Source: G963556115 sp963678205
GTDB taxonomy: Bacteria; Planctomycetota; SZUA-567
Assembly: GCA_963678205.1 (NCBI GenBank)
Contig: OY782760.1
Coordinates: 744,001 to 808,000 of the forward strand
DNA length: 64,000 nucleotides
Direction: 5' to 3'
Both the position numbers and the translations under genes were made by a program. Numbering within the stretch: the stretch's first letter is position 1; every line of letters starts with the position of its first letter. The notes under the pieces are model-generated. The model was not told the DNA's origin. It saw nothing but the letters and a program-made list of their open reading frames with translations, and ran no database searches. Positions 1-8,786 of this stretch are shown here, piece after piece.

Positions 1-595
1 GCACTTCGTCAAGCACATCTTCGAACTCCTTTTCAGTGACAGGAGGTAAAGTTGTAGTGAATTTTAATTCTGGAAAAGGAGTCGTTAAATATCCTGACTG
101 GTCTAAAGAGGATATAATGTCTTCAGCAATAGTCAATTCTCTTTCAGTAAGATCAAGAAAGTGAATCTGTTTTAAAAGTGATTCGATATAAGATTCTGCG
201 TGGTTTTCAGTATTGGCAATTACATCAAAACGATCATCATCATCTTCGTAACTTCTTTTTGATATAGTGTCATCATAAATTTCATTCCAGTTATAATCAA
301 TGTCATCCACATGTTTAAGGTCATAAAGCTCGTCTGATATATCATTTTCGAAGTTATCTTCAGAATCAAAATTATCCGAATCTGATTTATTTTTCGATTC
401 ATCATAATTTTCAGTATCTTTTAAATCACTAAGCTCTAGAGCCGGGTTTTCAATTAATTCATGCTGTATCCTCTGCTCCAATTCAAGAAGTGGCATCTGG
501 AGCATTTCCATTGATTGAATCATCTGCGGGGTCATGATCATTTCCTGGCGTTGTGCCATTTGCATGTTCATGCCGTGATACATTTCTGGTGACAT
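1..595 (-). CDS. rpoN: RNA polymerase sigma-54 factor, N-terminal part (runs off the window)
   Basis: The reading frame enters from the left edge, so 198 codons of the N-terminus are visible. The start is ATG at 595, preceded by an AAAGGA-like ribosome site. Residues about 15-50 are the Gln/Met-rich activator-interacting region I (MTPQMIQSMEMLQMPLLELE, then ENPAL), the sigma-54 hallmark. An acidic linker (region II, about 52-110) rich in Asp/Glu follows. The core-binding region then begins, ending in EFEDVLDEV at the window edge, which matches the VL-x-x-VQ-x-DP-x-GVGA segment of the family. RpoN directs transcription from -24/-12 promoters and needs AAA+ activators; one such activator lies at 45068-46636. 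The C-terminal DNA-binding half is outside the window. Identification is confident; completeness of the gene cannot be judged. Confidence 0.93.
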   Translation of the reverse strand, partial: MSPEMYHGMNMQMAQRQEMIMTPQMIQSMEMLQMPLLELEQRIQHELIENPALELSDLKDTENYDESKNKSDSDNFDSEDNFENDISDELYDLKHVDDIDYNWNEIYDDTISKRSYEDDDDRFDVIANTENHAESYIESLLKQIHFLDLTERELTIAEDIISSLDQSGYLTTPFPELKFTTTLPPVTEKEFEDVLDEV

Positions 596-765
596 TGATA
601 ATCCTTTGTAAGGCTCTGTATACAAAATCTGTGCCAGTAGTATAGTATTATAGGATAAAAGTTCAAAAGTTCAATTGCTCATTTAAAAAAATATACTTTA
701 GCAAATACCTAAAATGGTCGAATTTATAACATATTAAGATGAAATATTATTAAGAAAGGTGCTCT

Positions 766-2229
766 ATGAAGGCTCATAAATCTATGTGTATTTTTGCTAT
801 TTTAATGGGTTTTGTCAGTGTGCCTGTTTTTGCTCAAGAGACTCAATCAATTCAAGTTCAGCAAGCAATTGAAAGTATGAAAAAAGAGATGCAGCAGACT
901 ATCAGTAAAATGAAGTTTGAGATGGAGCAAAAAGTTAACAAAATGCAGAAAAAGATAGATATTATGCAAACAACGATAATAAATGAGCGTCAGAATTATA
1001 ATGATAATATTAGATCAATGCAGATTGAGCTGGATACTGATAGAAAAGTTATGCGAGAGTCTGCCGGAGGAGCTCCAGAAGCTTTACGCAGTAAATCTGG
1101 TAGTGCTAGTGTTAGAGTAGGTGGAAAAGTTCAGGTTAGGTATTATGCAGATTTCGATCCTAATTATAATCATCAAGATGAATCTCAGCCGGGGGGAGGA
1201 CAATATGCAACAAGGCTTGGCTGGACAATGGATACGGCTTCGGTTACATTTGATATGCAATTTAATGAAGACTTGAGTATGTTTATAGATATCAGACCTT
1301 TTAATTTCGATAAAGCATATTTTCAATGGAATAATATTGGTGGTTCAGGATTTGGTACACAGGTTGGTTATATAGGGATTTATGGCGGTATGTACTCCAG
1401 CTCTACCGATCCATGGGGTAGAGTATTTATTACTAACCCTATTGTAAAAGAATTTTCTCAGGCGTTTGTTGTGCAACATGGATCTGCGGCAAACAACCCT
1501 GGCGATGATATCACTAGAATGGGAGCCAAACTATATTATTCATTTAATGATGAGATTACATTGACAGGGGCGATTTTTTCTCCTTCAGATCTTGGTGATA
1601 CAGGTGGATTATTGGGTGGGTATGATAGTGACATAGCTCAATCTATTTTAGCTCCAAATGGAGATGCTAGGAATAATGGTTTTATGAATTGTAGTCTTAA
1701 TATTGAGTATAAGCCTGCGATGATTGAAGGTCTCCTTTTTTCAGCAACTTATGTTGGGCTTGCTGATTTAGGGCAGGGAACATATACTATAGCAAATAGA
1801 AGGGGTTCTTCATATTCTCCTCAATTTGATCTTGGTGTTGCATACCTAACAGATAAGTACGGAATTTATCTTGAGTCAGCATATACCTTGAATCCAGGTT
1901 ATTATTCTGATACTTATGACTTTAGCGTTTCATTAGGTGCAGATTATCATTTGACGGAGAAATTATTCATAGCCTTTGGCGCAGCTTATGGATATTTTGC
2001 TTCTGGGTCTGAGCTTTATAAATCAACAGTTAATTCATCTTCAGGAGCATTTTATCCGCATTTTTCTTCTTCTGCAGTCAGGCTGAGAGCTGGCGCTAGG
2101 TATGATTTTGCAAACGGGGTATGGGTTAAAGCAGAGTATAGTAATCTAATTTCAACAGCTAGTGGAATGAATGATAATTCTGTTAAAGATTCAAATCATT
2201 TTACATTTGAAACAGGCTTGATTTTTTAA
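766..2229 (+). CDS. Outer-membrane porin-like beta-barrel with N-terminal coiled coil
   Basis: 487 aa. A signal peptide spans residues 1-23 (ending VPVFAQ). Residues about 28-90 form a Met/Lys/Gln-rich heptad-like coiled coil. The remainder is Gly/Tyr/aromatic-rich with alternating hydrophobic strands, and the chain ends in FETGLIF; a terminal aromatic residue is typical of BAM-inserted barrels. The layout (signal, coiled coil, about 380-residue barrel) resembles the phosphate-selective porin O/P and related porins, but the substrate cannot be told from sequence. The start is ATG with AGAAAGG a few bases upstream. It is monocistronic: rpoN diverges on the left and purC starts 240 bp to the right. 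Barrel assignment is by composition and topology, not by a diagnostic motif. Confidence 0.7.
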   Translation: MKAHKSMCIFAILMGFVSVPVFAQETQSIQVQQAIESMKKEMQQTISKMKFEMEQKVNKMQKKIDIMQTTIINERQNYNDNIRSMQIELDTDRKVMRESAGGAPEALRSKSGSASVRVGGKVQVRYYADFDPNYNHQDESQPGGGQYATRLGWTMDTASVTFDMQFNEDLSMFIDIRPFNFDKAYFQWNNIGGSGFGTQVGYIGIYGGMYSSSTDPWGRVFITNPIVKEFSQAFVVQHGSAANNPGDDITRMGAKLYYSFNDEITLTGAIFSPSDLGDTGGLLGGYDSDIAQSILAPNGDARNNGFMNCSLNIEYKPAMIEGLLFSATYVGLADLGQGTYTIANRRGSSYSPQFDLGVAYLTDKYGIYLESAYTLNPGYYSDTYDFSVSLGADYHLTEKLFIAFGAAYGYFASGSELYKSTVNSSSGAFYPHFSSSAVRLRAGARYDFANGVWVKAEYSNLISTASGMNDNSVKDSNHFTFETGLIF

Positions 2230-2242
2230 TAACACATTATAG

Positions 2243-2296
2243 AGTATTAGTATAATTCAGGCTTTAAAGGCATAATACTTTAGAGTCTGTTTTTTA
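2243..2296 (+). terminator. Possible weak terminator after the porin gene
   Basis: AGTATTA at 2243-2249 can pair with TAATACT at 2273-2279, and a T-run follows at about 2290-2296. The 23-nt loop and the distance to the T-run make this a weak candidate. Confidence 0.25.
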
Positions 2297-2471
2297 TTGT
2301 TGTAAAAAGCTTTTCCCATTGTTTTTTGTATAGATACGGTTAAAATACTAACCAGAGGAAATGTGCAATAATTTAATATGGAATTAAATCATAAATTATT
2401 ATTTTTTTTATAATATAGTGTGAGTAATTTCACTTATTTTAAACCAAATAACAACAAAAGGTGATTAAAAG

Positions 2472-3389
2472 ATGAGCAGTAGCGAAGACAATATTTTAAG
2501 TGGTGCATTAGAGGATACTTTTATTTCCGGTCTTAACCTTATTAATAAAGGCAAGGTAAGGGATATTTATGACCTTGGCGATAAATTATTGATTGTTACT
2601 ACTGATAGAATCAGTGCTTTTGATGTTGTGTTGGACCCTGCAATCGCCGATAAAGGCAGAGCATTAACTCAACTAAGCTTGTTTTGGTTTGAATACCTCA
2701 AAGAGATAATTGATAATCACATGATCACAGATTCTGTTGAAGAGTTGAATATTACAGATGAACTAAAAGAGATTCTTCGTGGCAGATGTATGATTGTGAA
2801 AAAGGCAAAACCGCTGGCCGCTGAATGTATAGTTAGAGGATATCTTGTGGGAAGTGGCTGGAAAGAGTACCAGAAAAGCGGGACTGTCTGTGGAATCAAG
2901 CTTCCAGAAGGCCTGGAACAGGCAGCTCAGCTTCCAGAACCGATTTTTACCCCTTCTACTAAGGCTGAGATTGGCGATCACGATGAAAATATAAGCTATG
3001 AACAGATGGAAGAAATACTGGGAGCAGATAATGCAAAAAAAGTGCGGGAGGCATCAATAAATCTTTATAAAAAAGCCGCTGACTTTGCAAAAGATAAGGG
3101 TATTATAATAGCTGATACCAAGTTTGAGTTTGGGGTATATAATGATGATGTTATTCTTATTGATGAAGTTTTAACTCCTGATAGTTCGCGCTTCTGGCCT
3201 GCTAAAACGTATAAAACAGGTGAAAATCCTCCTTCATTTGATAAACAGTTTGTTAGAGACTGGCTTGAAGGAACCAGTTGGAATAAAACTCCTCCTTCTC
3301 CAGAATTACCTAAAGATGTTGTCCTTAAGACTCGTCAAAAATATATTGATGCATTTGAAATTATCAGTGGTAAGAAGTGGGAGTTTTAA
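2472..3389 (+). CDS. purC: Phosphoribosylaminoimidazole-succinocarboxamide (SAICAR) synthase
   Basis: 305 aa. Joins CAIR and aspartate with ATP in purine biosynthesis. The family signatures run in order: KGKVRDIYDLG at the N-terminus (ATP site), TDRISAFDVV, ECIVRGYLVGSGW, TKAEIGDHDENIS, IIADTKFEFG and IDEVLTPDSSRFWPA. The length and the SGW-x-EYQKSGTVCG segment fit the longer, Ade1-like branch of the family, compared with about 240 aa for the short E. coli-type enzyme. The start is ATG with AAAAGGTG 10-15 bases upstream. The acyltransferase gene begins 6 bp downstream, so the two are probably cotranscribed without an obvious functional link. Confidence 0.96.
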   Translation: MSSSEDNILSGALEDTFISGLNLINKGKVRDIYDLGDKLLIVTTDRISAFDVVLDPAIADKGRALTQLSLFWFEYLKEIIDNHMITDSVEELNITDELKEILRGRCMIVKKAKPLAAECIVRGYLVGSGWKEYQKSGTVCGIKLPEGLEQAAQLPEPIFTPSTKAEIGDHDENISYEQMEEILGADNAKKVREASINLYKKAADFAKDKGIIIADTKFEFGVYNDDVILIDEVLTPDSSRFWPAKTYKTGENPPSFDKQFVRDWLEGTSWNKTPPSPELPKDVVLKTRQKYIDAFEIISGKKWEF

Positions 3390-3395
3390 AGAAAC

Positions 3396-4343
3396 ATGGC
3401 AGATATAGGCAATAATATTTCTCCAACTTTTAAAGATTATTTTGAGTATGCGGCATTTATTATGGGGTCAGGATTTTTAAGAATTTTGCCTTTATTTATA
3501 AGTGCGAAATTGGGGAAGTTTTTCGCAAAAATATTTTGTCTTTTTAGTGGTAGATCATCGAAATTTATTAAATATCAGATGAAAGAATGTTTTGGCAATA
3601 AATATTCAGATAGAGAGTATGATGTTTTAGTAGATAAATTTTATAACCATTTTGGTTGTTTATGTGCTGAAGCAGTAAGAATTAAGACTATGAATGTCAA
3701 TAATATTGATGAAATTGTTTATTGGGGAGATACTGTCGATATTATTAATAATCTGGTTGAGGAATCAGGTAAAGGGGTGTTTTTTGCAACTGGGCACATT
3801 GGAAATTGGGAATTTACCGGAGCGGCGTCTGCGTTAAAAGGTTTTCTTGGTGGCTCTGTAGCAAGACCTTTAGATAATCCGCTTTTAAATAAATTAATAA
3901 AAGATGTCAGAGAGTCTTCCGGACAGGTAATCTGGGATAAAGATGGCGCTATAGTAAAGATGTTGCAGGCTATAAAGCGTAAGAAGTCTGTTGGCGTACT
4001 TATTGATCAGGATGCTGGGGAGCAGGGGCTTAAAGTTCCGTTTTTAGGAAGATCATCAAGTACAAATACTGCTGTTTCTGAAATGGCTATCAGGTTAAAC
4101 GTTCCAATATTACCATGTGCTATGGTTCGCGATGGTACAAAGCCAATGAAGTTTAAAGTTGTATTGGGTATACCAGTTATCCCTGAAAGTAAGGAAAATT
4201 CACAGGAAGAAGTATATAAAATAACAGAAAAAGTGAACAATGAACTATCAAAAATAATTTCGGAAAATCCTGAACAATGGCTCTGGATTCATAAAAGGTG
4301 GAAAACACCAAATCCAAGCGATGGAAGGCGATATAGTAGATGA
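3396..4343 (+). CDS. Lipid A biosynthesis-type (LpxL/HtrB family) acyltransferase
   Basis: 315 aa. Belongs to the lysophospholipid/lauroyl acyltransferase family that adds secondary acyl chains to lipid A at the inner membrane. The catalytic H-x4-E motif is seen as TGHIGNWEFTG, with His at about residue 134. Downstream GVLIDQDAGEQGLKVPFLGR matches the family's D-x-G segment, followed by the family's proline-rich PILPCAMVRDG stretch. The C-terminus has NPEQWLWIHKRWKT, a strong family signature. A hydrophobic segment at about 19-50 probably anchors it in the inner membrane. It starts 6 bp after purC and ends overlapping thiL by 4 bp (ATGA), so translation is coupled. It supports a lipopolysaccharide-bearing outer membrane together with waaF. 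Which acyl position it modifies is unknown. Confidence 0.88.
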   Translation: MADIGNNISPTFKDYFEYAAFIMGSGFLRILPLFISAKLGKFFAKIFCLFSGRSSKFIKYQMKECFGNKYSDREYDVLVDKFYNHFGCLCAEAVRIKTMNVNNIDEIVYWGDTVDIINNLVEESGKGVFFATGHIGNWEFTGAASALKGFLGGSVARPLDNPLLNKLIKDVRESSGQVIWDKDGAIVKMLQAIKRKKSVGVLIDQDAGEQGLKVPFLGRSSSTNTAVSEMAIRLNVPILPCAMVRDGTKPMKFKVVLGIPVIPESKENSQEEVYKITEKVNNELSKIISENPEQWLWIHKRWKTPNPSDGRRYSR

Positions 4344-5272
4344 GTGAAAGAGTATTTCATGACTGGCTGAGTAAGAGGTTGGCTCGATGTAATGATACTG
4401 TCATTATAGGTGCAGGTCATGACGATTGCGGACATGTTGATGTAAGTGATATGCAGGCGCTGGCTTTTAGCACGGATACTGTTGTAGAAGGAACTCATTT
4501 TGATGCTGAAGCGGATCCTTTGCAGATTGGTTATAAGGCTGTTGCCGCAGCGTTGTCTGATCTTGCTGCAAGTGGCTGTAGGCCGCTTTGGGGACTTGTT
4601 GCCCTAAATATGAGACGTGGGCTTGGAGATAGATGGGCTATGCGCTTGATGGAAGGCATCGTTTCTTGTGCACAGAAGTATAACTTGAGTATTATTGGTG
4701 GCGATACTACTAGTGCATATGGTCCTACTTCGGTAAATATTACTGTTGGTGGAACTCCATATGGAGAGTCTGCGATTATGAGATATGGAGTTGGAGAAGG
4801 GGATCTTCTTATTGTTACAGGTGAACTTGGAGGGTCTATTCTTGGTAAACATATGATGCCTATTCCAAGGTTTGTGGAAATTGAAAAGCTTATCCAATTG
4901 GTAGAGGTTAAATCTTGCATGGACATAACAGATGGTCTTACCATGGATATTTCCAGAATGTTGGCTGCGAGTAATCTAGGTGCTGTTCTAGAAGAGCCTG
5001 AGATACCAATTTCAAAAGATGCAATCAAACTTTCTGAGAAGTCTGGGAAGAGCCCTATGGAACATGCTCTTAGTGATGGAGAAGATTTTGAGTTGTTGTT
5101 CTCTGTCTCAGAAAAGTCTTGGAGTAAATTGCTCAAAGTCTGGGCTGAGACTGGGATAAAAACAAAACTCTCATGTATAGGTAGAGTTGAAAATAATCAG
5201 GGGTTAAGAGTCGCGACTAGTGATGGTACTCTTAAAATGCTTGATGCTGCTGGATATGAGCATAATTTTTAG
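4340..5272 (+). CDS. thiL: Thiamine-monophosphate kinase
   Basis: 310 aa, normal for the family. Phosphorylates thiamine monophosphate to thiamine diphosphate. Family features run in order: an N-terminal Asp-rich nucleotide/Mg loop (here GAGHDDCG, an unusual variant of the GIGDDAA loop), STDTVVEGTHF, GYKAVAAALSDLAASG, IIGGDTT, then the C-terminal half with MDITDGLTMD and ALSDGEDFELLF. Start ATG overlaps the stop of the preceding acyltransferase gene (ATGA). The D-T-V/I-EG-T-H-F and S-DGEDFEL motifs make the assignment secure, although the altered first loop is worth noting. Confidence 0.93.
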   Translation: MSERVFHDWLSKRLARCNDTVIIGAGHDDCGHVDVSDMQALAFSTDTVVEGTHFDAEADPLQIGYKAVAAALSDLAASGCRPLWGLVALNMRRGLGDRWAMRLMEGIVSCAQKYNLSIIGGDTTSAYGPTSVNITVGGTPYGESAIMRYGVGEGDLLIVTGELGGSILGKHMMPIPRFVEIEKLIQLVEVKSCMDITDGLTMDISRMLAASNLGAVLEEPEIPISKDAIKLSEKSGKSPMEHALSDGEDFELLFSVSEKSWSKLLKVWAETGIKTKLSCIGRVENNQGLRVATSDGTLKMLDAAGYEHNF

Positions 5273-5324
5273 TTTTGCTCTTATTATTTATAACTTTAAT
5301 TAGTTCTTCTGGTGCAAATTAATT

Positions 5325-5819
5325 ATGAGTATTTTTGAATATAAAACAATTACAAGAAGTCCTCAGGAAACCCAGGAACTGGGTATGAGGATAGGAGCAA
5401 GTTGTAAAGGGGGAGAGGTTTTTTTACTCAACGGTGACCTTGGAGCTGGTAAAACTTGTTTTACTCAAGGACTCGCTAAAGGTTTGGGAGTTGAGGAAGA
5501 TGTTACCAGTCCAACATTTGTTCTTCATGTGCAATATGAAGGAGCCAAACTTGAGTTAAATCACTTTGATGCGTATAGACTTGCTGAGGCTGCGAGTATT
5601 GGTGATCTTGGGTTTGAAGATTTTTTTGGCTATGAGCAGGGAGTTGCTATTGTTGAATGGCCTGAAGTAATTGAGAATATGCTTCCAAGAAAAGGGGCTA
5701 TTAAGGTGGATATTGTGAGTTTTTCTGAAACAGATAGAGAATTTATGTTTTCAGTAGATGATAAATATGGGCTTGAGAATATTGGTTATCTCTCACTTAC
5801 ACAGCAGAGTACAGAATAG
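5325..5819 (+). CDS. tsaE: tRNA N6-threonylcarbamoyladenosine biosynthesis ATPase
   Basis: 164 aa. TsaE is the small P-loop ATPase that works with TsaB/TsaD/TsaC to make t6A37 on ANN-decoding tRNAs. The Walker A is GDLGAGKT near residues 39-46, followed by FTQGLAKGLG, then VTSPTFVL (switch-like segment), HFDAYRL and a VEWPE motif (V-E-W), all characteristic. The other t6A genes are not in the window. It follows thiL after 52 bp and is followed by an intrinsic terminator. Confidence 0.94.
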   Translation: MSIFEYKTITRSPQETQELGMRIGASCKGGEVFLLNGDLGAGKTCFTQGLAKGLGVEEDVTSPTFVLHVQYEGAKLELNHFDAYRLAEAASIGDLGFEDFFGYEQGVAIVEWPEVIENMLPRKGAIKVDIVSFSETDREFMFSVDDKYGLENIGYLSLTQQSTE

Positions 5820-5861
5820 GGCAAAAAGTAATATTTATATTTTAATTTGGATTATATTAAG

Positions 5862-5893
5862 AACGTCAAGGGTTTTTCTTTGGCGTTTTATTT
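5862..5893 (+). terminator. Intrinsic terminator after tsaE
   Basis: AACGTCAA (5862-5869) pairs with TTGGCGTT (5880-5887), with one G-T pair, and a TTTTATTT tract follows. It closes the purC-tsaE run. Confidence 0.65.
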
Positions 5894-5955
5894 AATATAG
5901 TATTAAAATTGAGACATTGGATATTGTGGATATTAATAAAAGACAAGGAGATATG

Positions 5956-6903
5956 ATGGAAAAGATTAAAGTAGGGATAAGCAAGTGTCTTCTTGGTGAA
6001 AAGGTTCGGTATGATGGACAGCATAAGCATGACCGTTATATTACTGATACTCTGGGAAATTTTTTCCAATGGGTAGGGTATTGTCCAGAAGCAGATTGTG
6101 GGCTGAGCATACCACGTCCTGCAATGAGGCTTGTCGGGACTGTTGCGAATCATCGCCTTTTAACTATTAATACAAAAGATGACAAAACAGAAATTATTGA
6201 GAGATGGATTGAGAATATAATACCAGAAATCAGAAAAGAAGAACTTTGTGGTTATATATTTAAAGCAAAATCACCAAGTTCTGGGATGAAAGGTGTAAAA
6301 ATTTATACTCCAGAAGGCGGGATTGCTGGAGCTGGAAGCGGATTATTTGCTGCTCGTTTTATGAAAGAATTTCCTTTAATTCCTGTTATTGATGAAGGGC
6401 GTCTCCATGATGTCGGGTTACGAGAAAATTTTCTTGAGCATGTCTTTGTATATTCTCGCTGGCAACGACTCTTAAAAGAGGGTGCAACTATTGCCAGTAT
6501 TCAGCTATTTCACCAGAAACATAAGTATATTTTTATGAGTCATTCTCAAACAAATTTAAAACTAATGGGTAAACTTGTGGCGGATGTAAAAAGTGATACA
6601 TTAAATGATATATGCAGGGAGTATTTATTATTACTTACCGATACAATGTTGGAGCAGGCTACAGTAAAGACCCATAGAAATGTCCTTGAGCACCTTTTAG
6701 GATATTTCAAAGATGATCTGATAAAAGATGAAAAAGTGGAATTAATTGAGATAATTGATAAGTATTACGAAAAATTGTTACCTTTAATTGTGCCAGTTAC
6801 TCTGCTTTCTCATTATGTAAGAAAGTATAAAAAGGATTATCTTGCCGATCAATATTATATTAATGCACTCCCTGCTGAGTTGATGTTGAGGAATTATATA
6901 TAA
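5956..6903 (+). CDS. DUF523 and DUF1722 two-domain protein (YbgA-like)
   Basis: 315 aa. Residues about 1-150 are DUF523: VGISKCLLGEKVRYDGQHK, then CPEADCGLSIPRPAMRL, with conserved Cys residues reminiscent of a metal or Fe-S site. Residues about 185-310 are DUF1722 (RWQRLLKEGA, FHQKHKYIFMSHSQ, LSHYVRKY), as in E. coli YbgA. Biochemical function is not established, although the fused form is widespread. ATG 5956 is preferred because AAGGAG (5945-5950) lies 5 nt upstream; ATG 5953 is also possible. An in-frame TTG at 5917 lacks a ribosome site. It is monocistronic between two hairpins. Confidence 0.85.
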   Translation: MEKIKVGISKCLLGEKVRYDGQHKHDRYITDTLGNFFQWVGYCPEADCGLSIPRPAMRLVGTVANHRLLTINTKDDKTEIIERWIENIIPEIRKEELCGYIFKAKSPSSGMKGVKIYTPEGGIAGAGSGLFAARFMKEFPLIPVIDEGRLHDVGLRENFLEHVFVYSRWQRLLKEGATIASIQLFHQKHKYIFMSHSQTNLKLMGKLVADVKSDTLNDICREYLLLLTDTMLEQATVKTHRNVLEHLLGYFKDDLIKDEKVELIEIIDKYYEKLLPLIVPVTLLSHYVRKYKKDYLADQYYINALPAELMLRNYI

Positions 6904-6944
6904 TAATGTATGTATAGGTAACGATTAAATATAATTTATGTATA

Positions 6945-6988
6945 CTGAAAGGTTGCGTGACCTGGGTTTTTAACTTGCAGCCTTTCAG
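6945..6988. terminator. Hairpin between convergent genes
   Basis: CTGAAAGG (6945-6952) pairs perfectly with CCTTTCAG (6981-6988), and flanking TGC/GCA bases extend the stem around a small mismatch. There is no strong T-run, so it may need Rho or serve mainly as a 3'-end hairpin for the two genes that converge here. Confidence 0.45.
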
Positions 6989-7017
6989 AAATGTTAAGAG
7001 TGTATGATATAAAGCTT

Positions 7018-8106
7018 TTATTTGTTAAAAATGACGCAATAATTGCCTTTATCTGTTCTGCATTTTGAACAGCTTATGCACATAGCCTTTCTTTTATCAC
7101 CTGATTTCCATCTTTTGATTAAATCAGGCTCTGCAAGTAGCGGTCTTGATAAACCAAAGAAGCTTATATTGCTCTCGTTCAGTATTTTTTCCATTACATC
7201 AATATCTTTAAAACCTCCAACAGTGATAATAGGTATGCTGACTTCTTTGCTTATTACTTTGGCATATTCAGAAAAATATCCTTCACTTTGGAGTTTATAA
7301 TTATCAAATTCCTGGCCAATCATGGTTCTGGCTTTACCGTGGATATTGCCTGTTATATCTAGGGCGTCTACTCCAAGAGTTTCAAGTTTTCTGGAAATTT
7401 TTCTTGTTTCATCAAAGCTCAGACCGTTATCAAAAAATTCACTTGAAGTGAGTTTTATTATTATAGTAAAATCACTGCCTACTTTTTCTCGGGTTTTACG
7501 GTATATCTCAGTCAAAAATCTCATACGATTTTCAAGTTTTCCTCCATATTCGTCAGTTCTTTTATTGTAATAAGGGCTCAGAAACTGATTGATCAGATAG
7601 GTATGAGCTGCATGTATTTCGACACCATCAAAACCAGATTGACGAACTCTTGCTGCAGCATCTGCAAAAGCATCTTCGATGTATCCTATCTCCTCTTTTG
7701 TCATTGCTTTACCAGTAACTTTTGTACTTCTCTCAGCTACTTCACTTGGTGCGTAGATGGTTCTATTTCCAAGATTATATGTAGTTTTTGTTCCGCCATA
7801 TGCAATTTGCATTATAATTTTTGAATTATAGCTATGTACTAATTTAGTCAGTTCCTGATATTCATTGATAAAAGAATCATTATAAATTCCCATCATCCCG
7901 TGATTAGGCTGCTCTTCTTCAACAACATTGGCGTAGCCAGTTATAATTAAACCCACATCATTTTTGGCTAATTCATCATAAATTTTAATAAGCTTAGCGG
8001 TAAGGTGGCCATCTTCTGTTGTCATGTTTTCCCAGGTAGCACTTCTAACAAATCGATTTTTTACTAAAAGTTTTCCTAGTTTGACTTTTTCAAATAAGGT
8101 TTTCAT
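7018..8106 (-). CDS. NADH:flavin oxidoreductase, Old Yellow Enzyme family
   Basis: 362 aa, a single FMN-binding TIM barrel. Seen in order: LLVKNRFVRSATWENM (N-terminal substrate/FMN strand), IMQIAYGG, GFDGVEIHAAHTYLINQFLSP (the HxxH-type active-site segment), YGGKLENRMRF, and ITVGGF near the phosphate site. The C-terminus carries a short Cys cluster (CISCSKCR), seen in some subgroups without a full Fe-S/FAD extension. OYEs reduce electrophilic enones, quinones and N-ethylmaleimide. It is 68 bp downstream of a TetR regulator with a shared operator-like 15-mer, an arrangement like nemRA. The physiological substrate is unknown. Confidence 0.9.
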   Translation of the reverse strand: MKTLFEKVKLGKLLVKNRFVRSATWENMTTEDGHLTAKLIKIYDELAKNDVGLIITGYANVVEEEQPNHGMMGIYNDSFINEYQELTKLVHSYNSKIIMQIAYGGTKTTYNLGNRTIYAPSEVAERSTKVTGKAMTKEEIGYIEDAFADAAARVRQSGFDGVEIHAAHTYLINQFLSPYYNKRTDEYGGKLENRMRFLTEIYRKTREKVGSDFTIIIKLTSSEFFDNGLSFDETRKISRKLETLGVDALDITGNIHGKARTMIGQEFDNYKLQSEGYFSEYAKVISKEVSIPIITVGGFKDIDVMEKILNESNISFFGLSRPLLAEPDLIKRWKSGDKRKAMCISCSKCRTDKGNYCVIFNK

Positions 8107-8144
8107 GTTTTCCCTTTCATTAGTTATAGACTCAGGAGTAGAAC

Positions 8145-8160
8145 AGACTGGTCTATTATT
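8145..8160. promoter_or_regulatory. Putative TetR operator copy between the regulator and the OYE gene
   Basis: AGAC-TG-GTCT at 8145-8154 is an inverted repeat. The 15-mer 8146-8160, read on the minus strand, is identical to 8766-8780 upstream of the TetR gene. It lies just upstream of the OYE start and resembles TAGACC-containing NemR-type operators (family knowledge; binding is inferred). Confidence 0.5.
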
Positions 8161-8174
8161 GTTAAAATAAAAAA

Positions 8175-8759
8175 TTATTTTGTAAGAATCTTTGAAAATA
8201 AAATTTTAAGAAAATTTTCCAGCGGTTCAGGAGATTTTGTCACTTTAGCTCTAAGGATTGCTCCTTCCAAGCTTGCAAGGAAGAAATCTGCAATAGCTTC
8301 TGGTAAAATATCGGTATTTAATTCCCCAATTTTTTGAGCTTCCTCAAAGCAGGCTTTAAATTTTTGTTTCCATATCAGGAAAATAGCGTCTAACTTTTGT
8401 CTGAAACATTCATTCTGATCTGAAAGTTCCTGACCCAAATTGCCAATAAGACAACCCTTTGTGAATTGTTTCTGAGTCAAATATTCTATTATGTGCTCAA
8501 GATAGTTGCGTATGCGATTGAGTGGAGTAAAATTTATATCACTAAAAAACTTGTCCAGCATATTATTATAATCATGGGCAAATTTATCAATCACAGCTAA
8601 TCCAAAATTTTCTTTATTTTGAAAATAATGATAAAATGAACCTTTAGGTACACTTGCCTTTTTTAAGATTGAATCAATCCCTGTTGCATTATATCCGTTG
8701 TTGGATATTAATGAAGTTCCAGCTTTTATTATTTCCTGTTTTCTGTTATTATTTTTCAT
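8175..8759 (-). CDS. TetR/AcrR family transcriptional repressor (NemR-like)
   Basis: 194 aa. The N-terminal helix-turn-helix spans about residues 10-50 (ATGIDSILKKASVPKGSFYHYF, in two parts: the HTH and the KGSFYHYF signature), followed by NKENFGLAVI. This exact style occurs in regulators of electrophile and aldehyde stress enzymes such as NemR. The C-terminal ligand domain is poorly conserved; one Cys region (FTKGCLIGNLGQELS) could be a redox or electrophile sensor as in NemR/AcuR relatives, which is inference. It is upstream of and cotranscribable with the OYE gene and is flanked by two copies of an operator-like 15-mer, implying autoregulation plus control of the OYE gene. Confidence 0.88.
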   Translation of the reverse strand: MKNNNRKQEIIKAGTSLISNNGYNATGIDSILKKASVPKGSFYHYFQNKENFGLAVIDKFAHDYNNMLDKFFSDINFTPLNRIRNYLEHIIEYLTQKQFTKGCLIGNLGQELSDQNECFRQKLDAIFLIWKQKFKACFEEAQKIGELNTDILPEAIADFFLASLEGAILRAKVTKSPEPLENFLKILFSKILTK

Positions 8760-8765
8760 AATATT

Positions 8766-8786
8766 AATAATAGACCAGTCGTCTAT
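8766..8786. promoter_or_regulatory. Putative TetR operator upstream of the regulator gene
   Basis: Contains TAGAC-CAGTC-GTCTA (8771-8785), an inverted repeat with 5-bp arms and a 5-bp spacer, plus the 15-mer shared with 8146-8160. It sits 7 bp from the TetR start codon, the usual place for an autoregulatory operator. Confidence 0.55.

Noticed and set aside
4531..5136. 201-codon open frame on the minus strand
   Set aside because: Lies fully inside thiL on the opposite strand; no ribosome site, no family resemblance.
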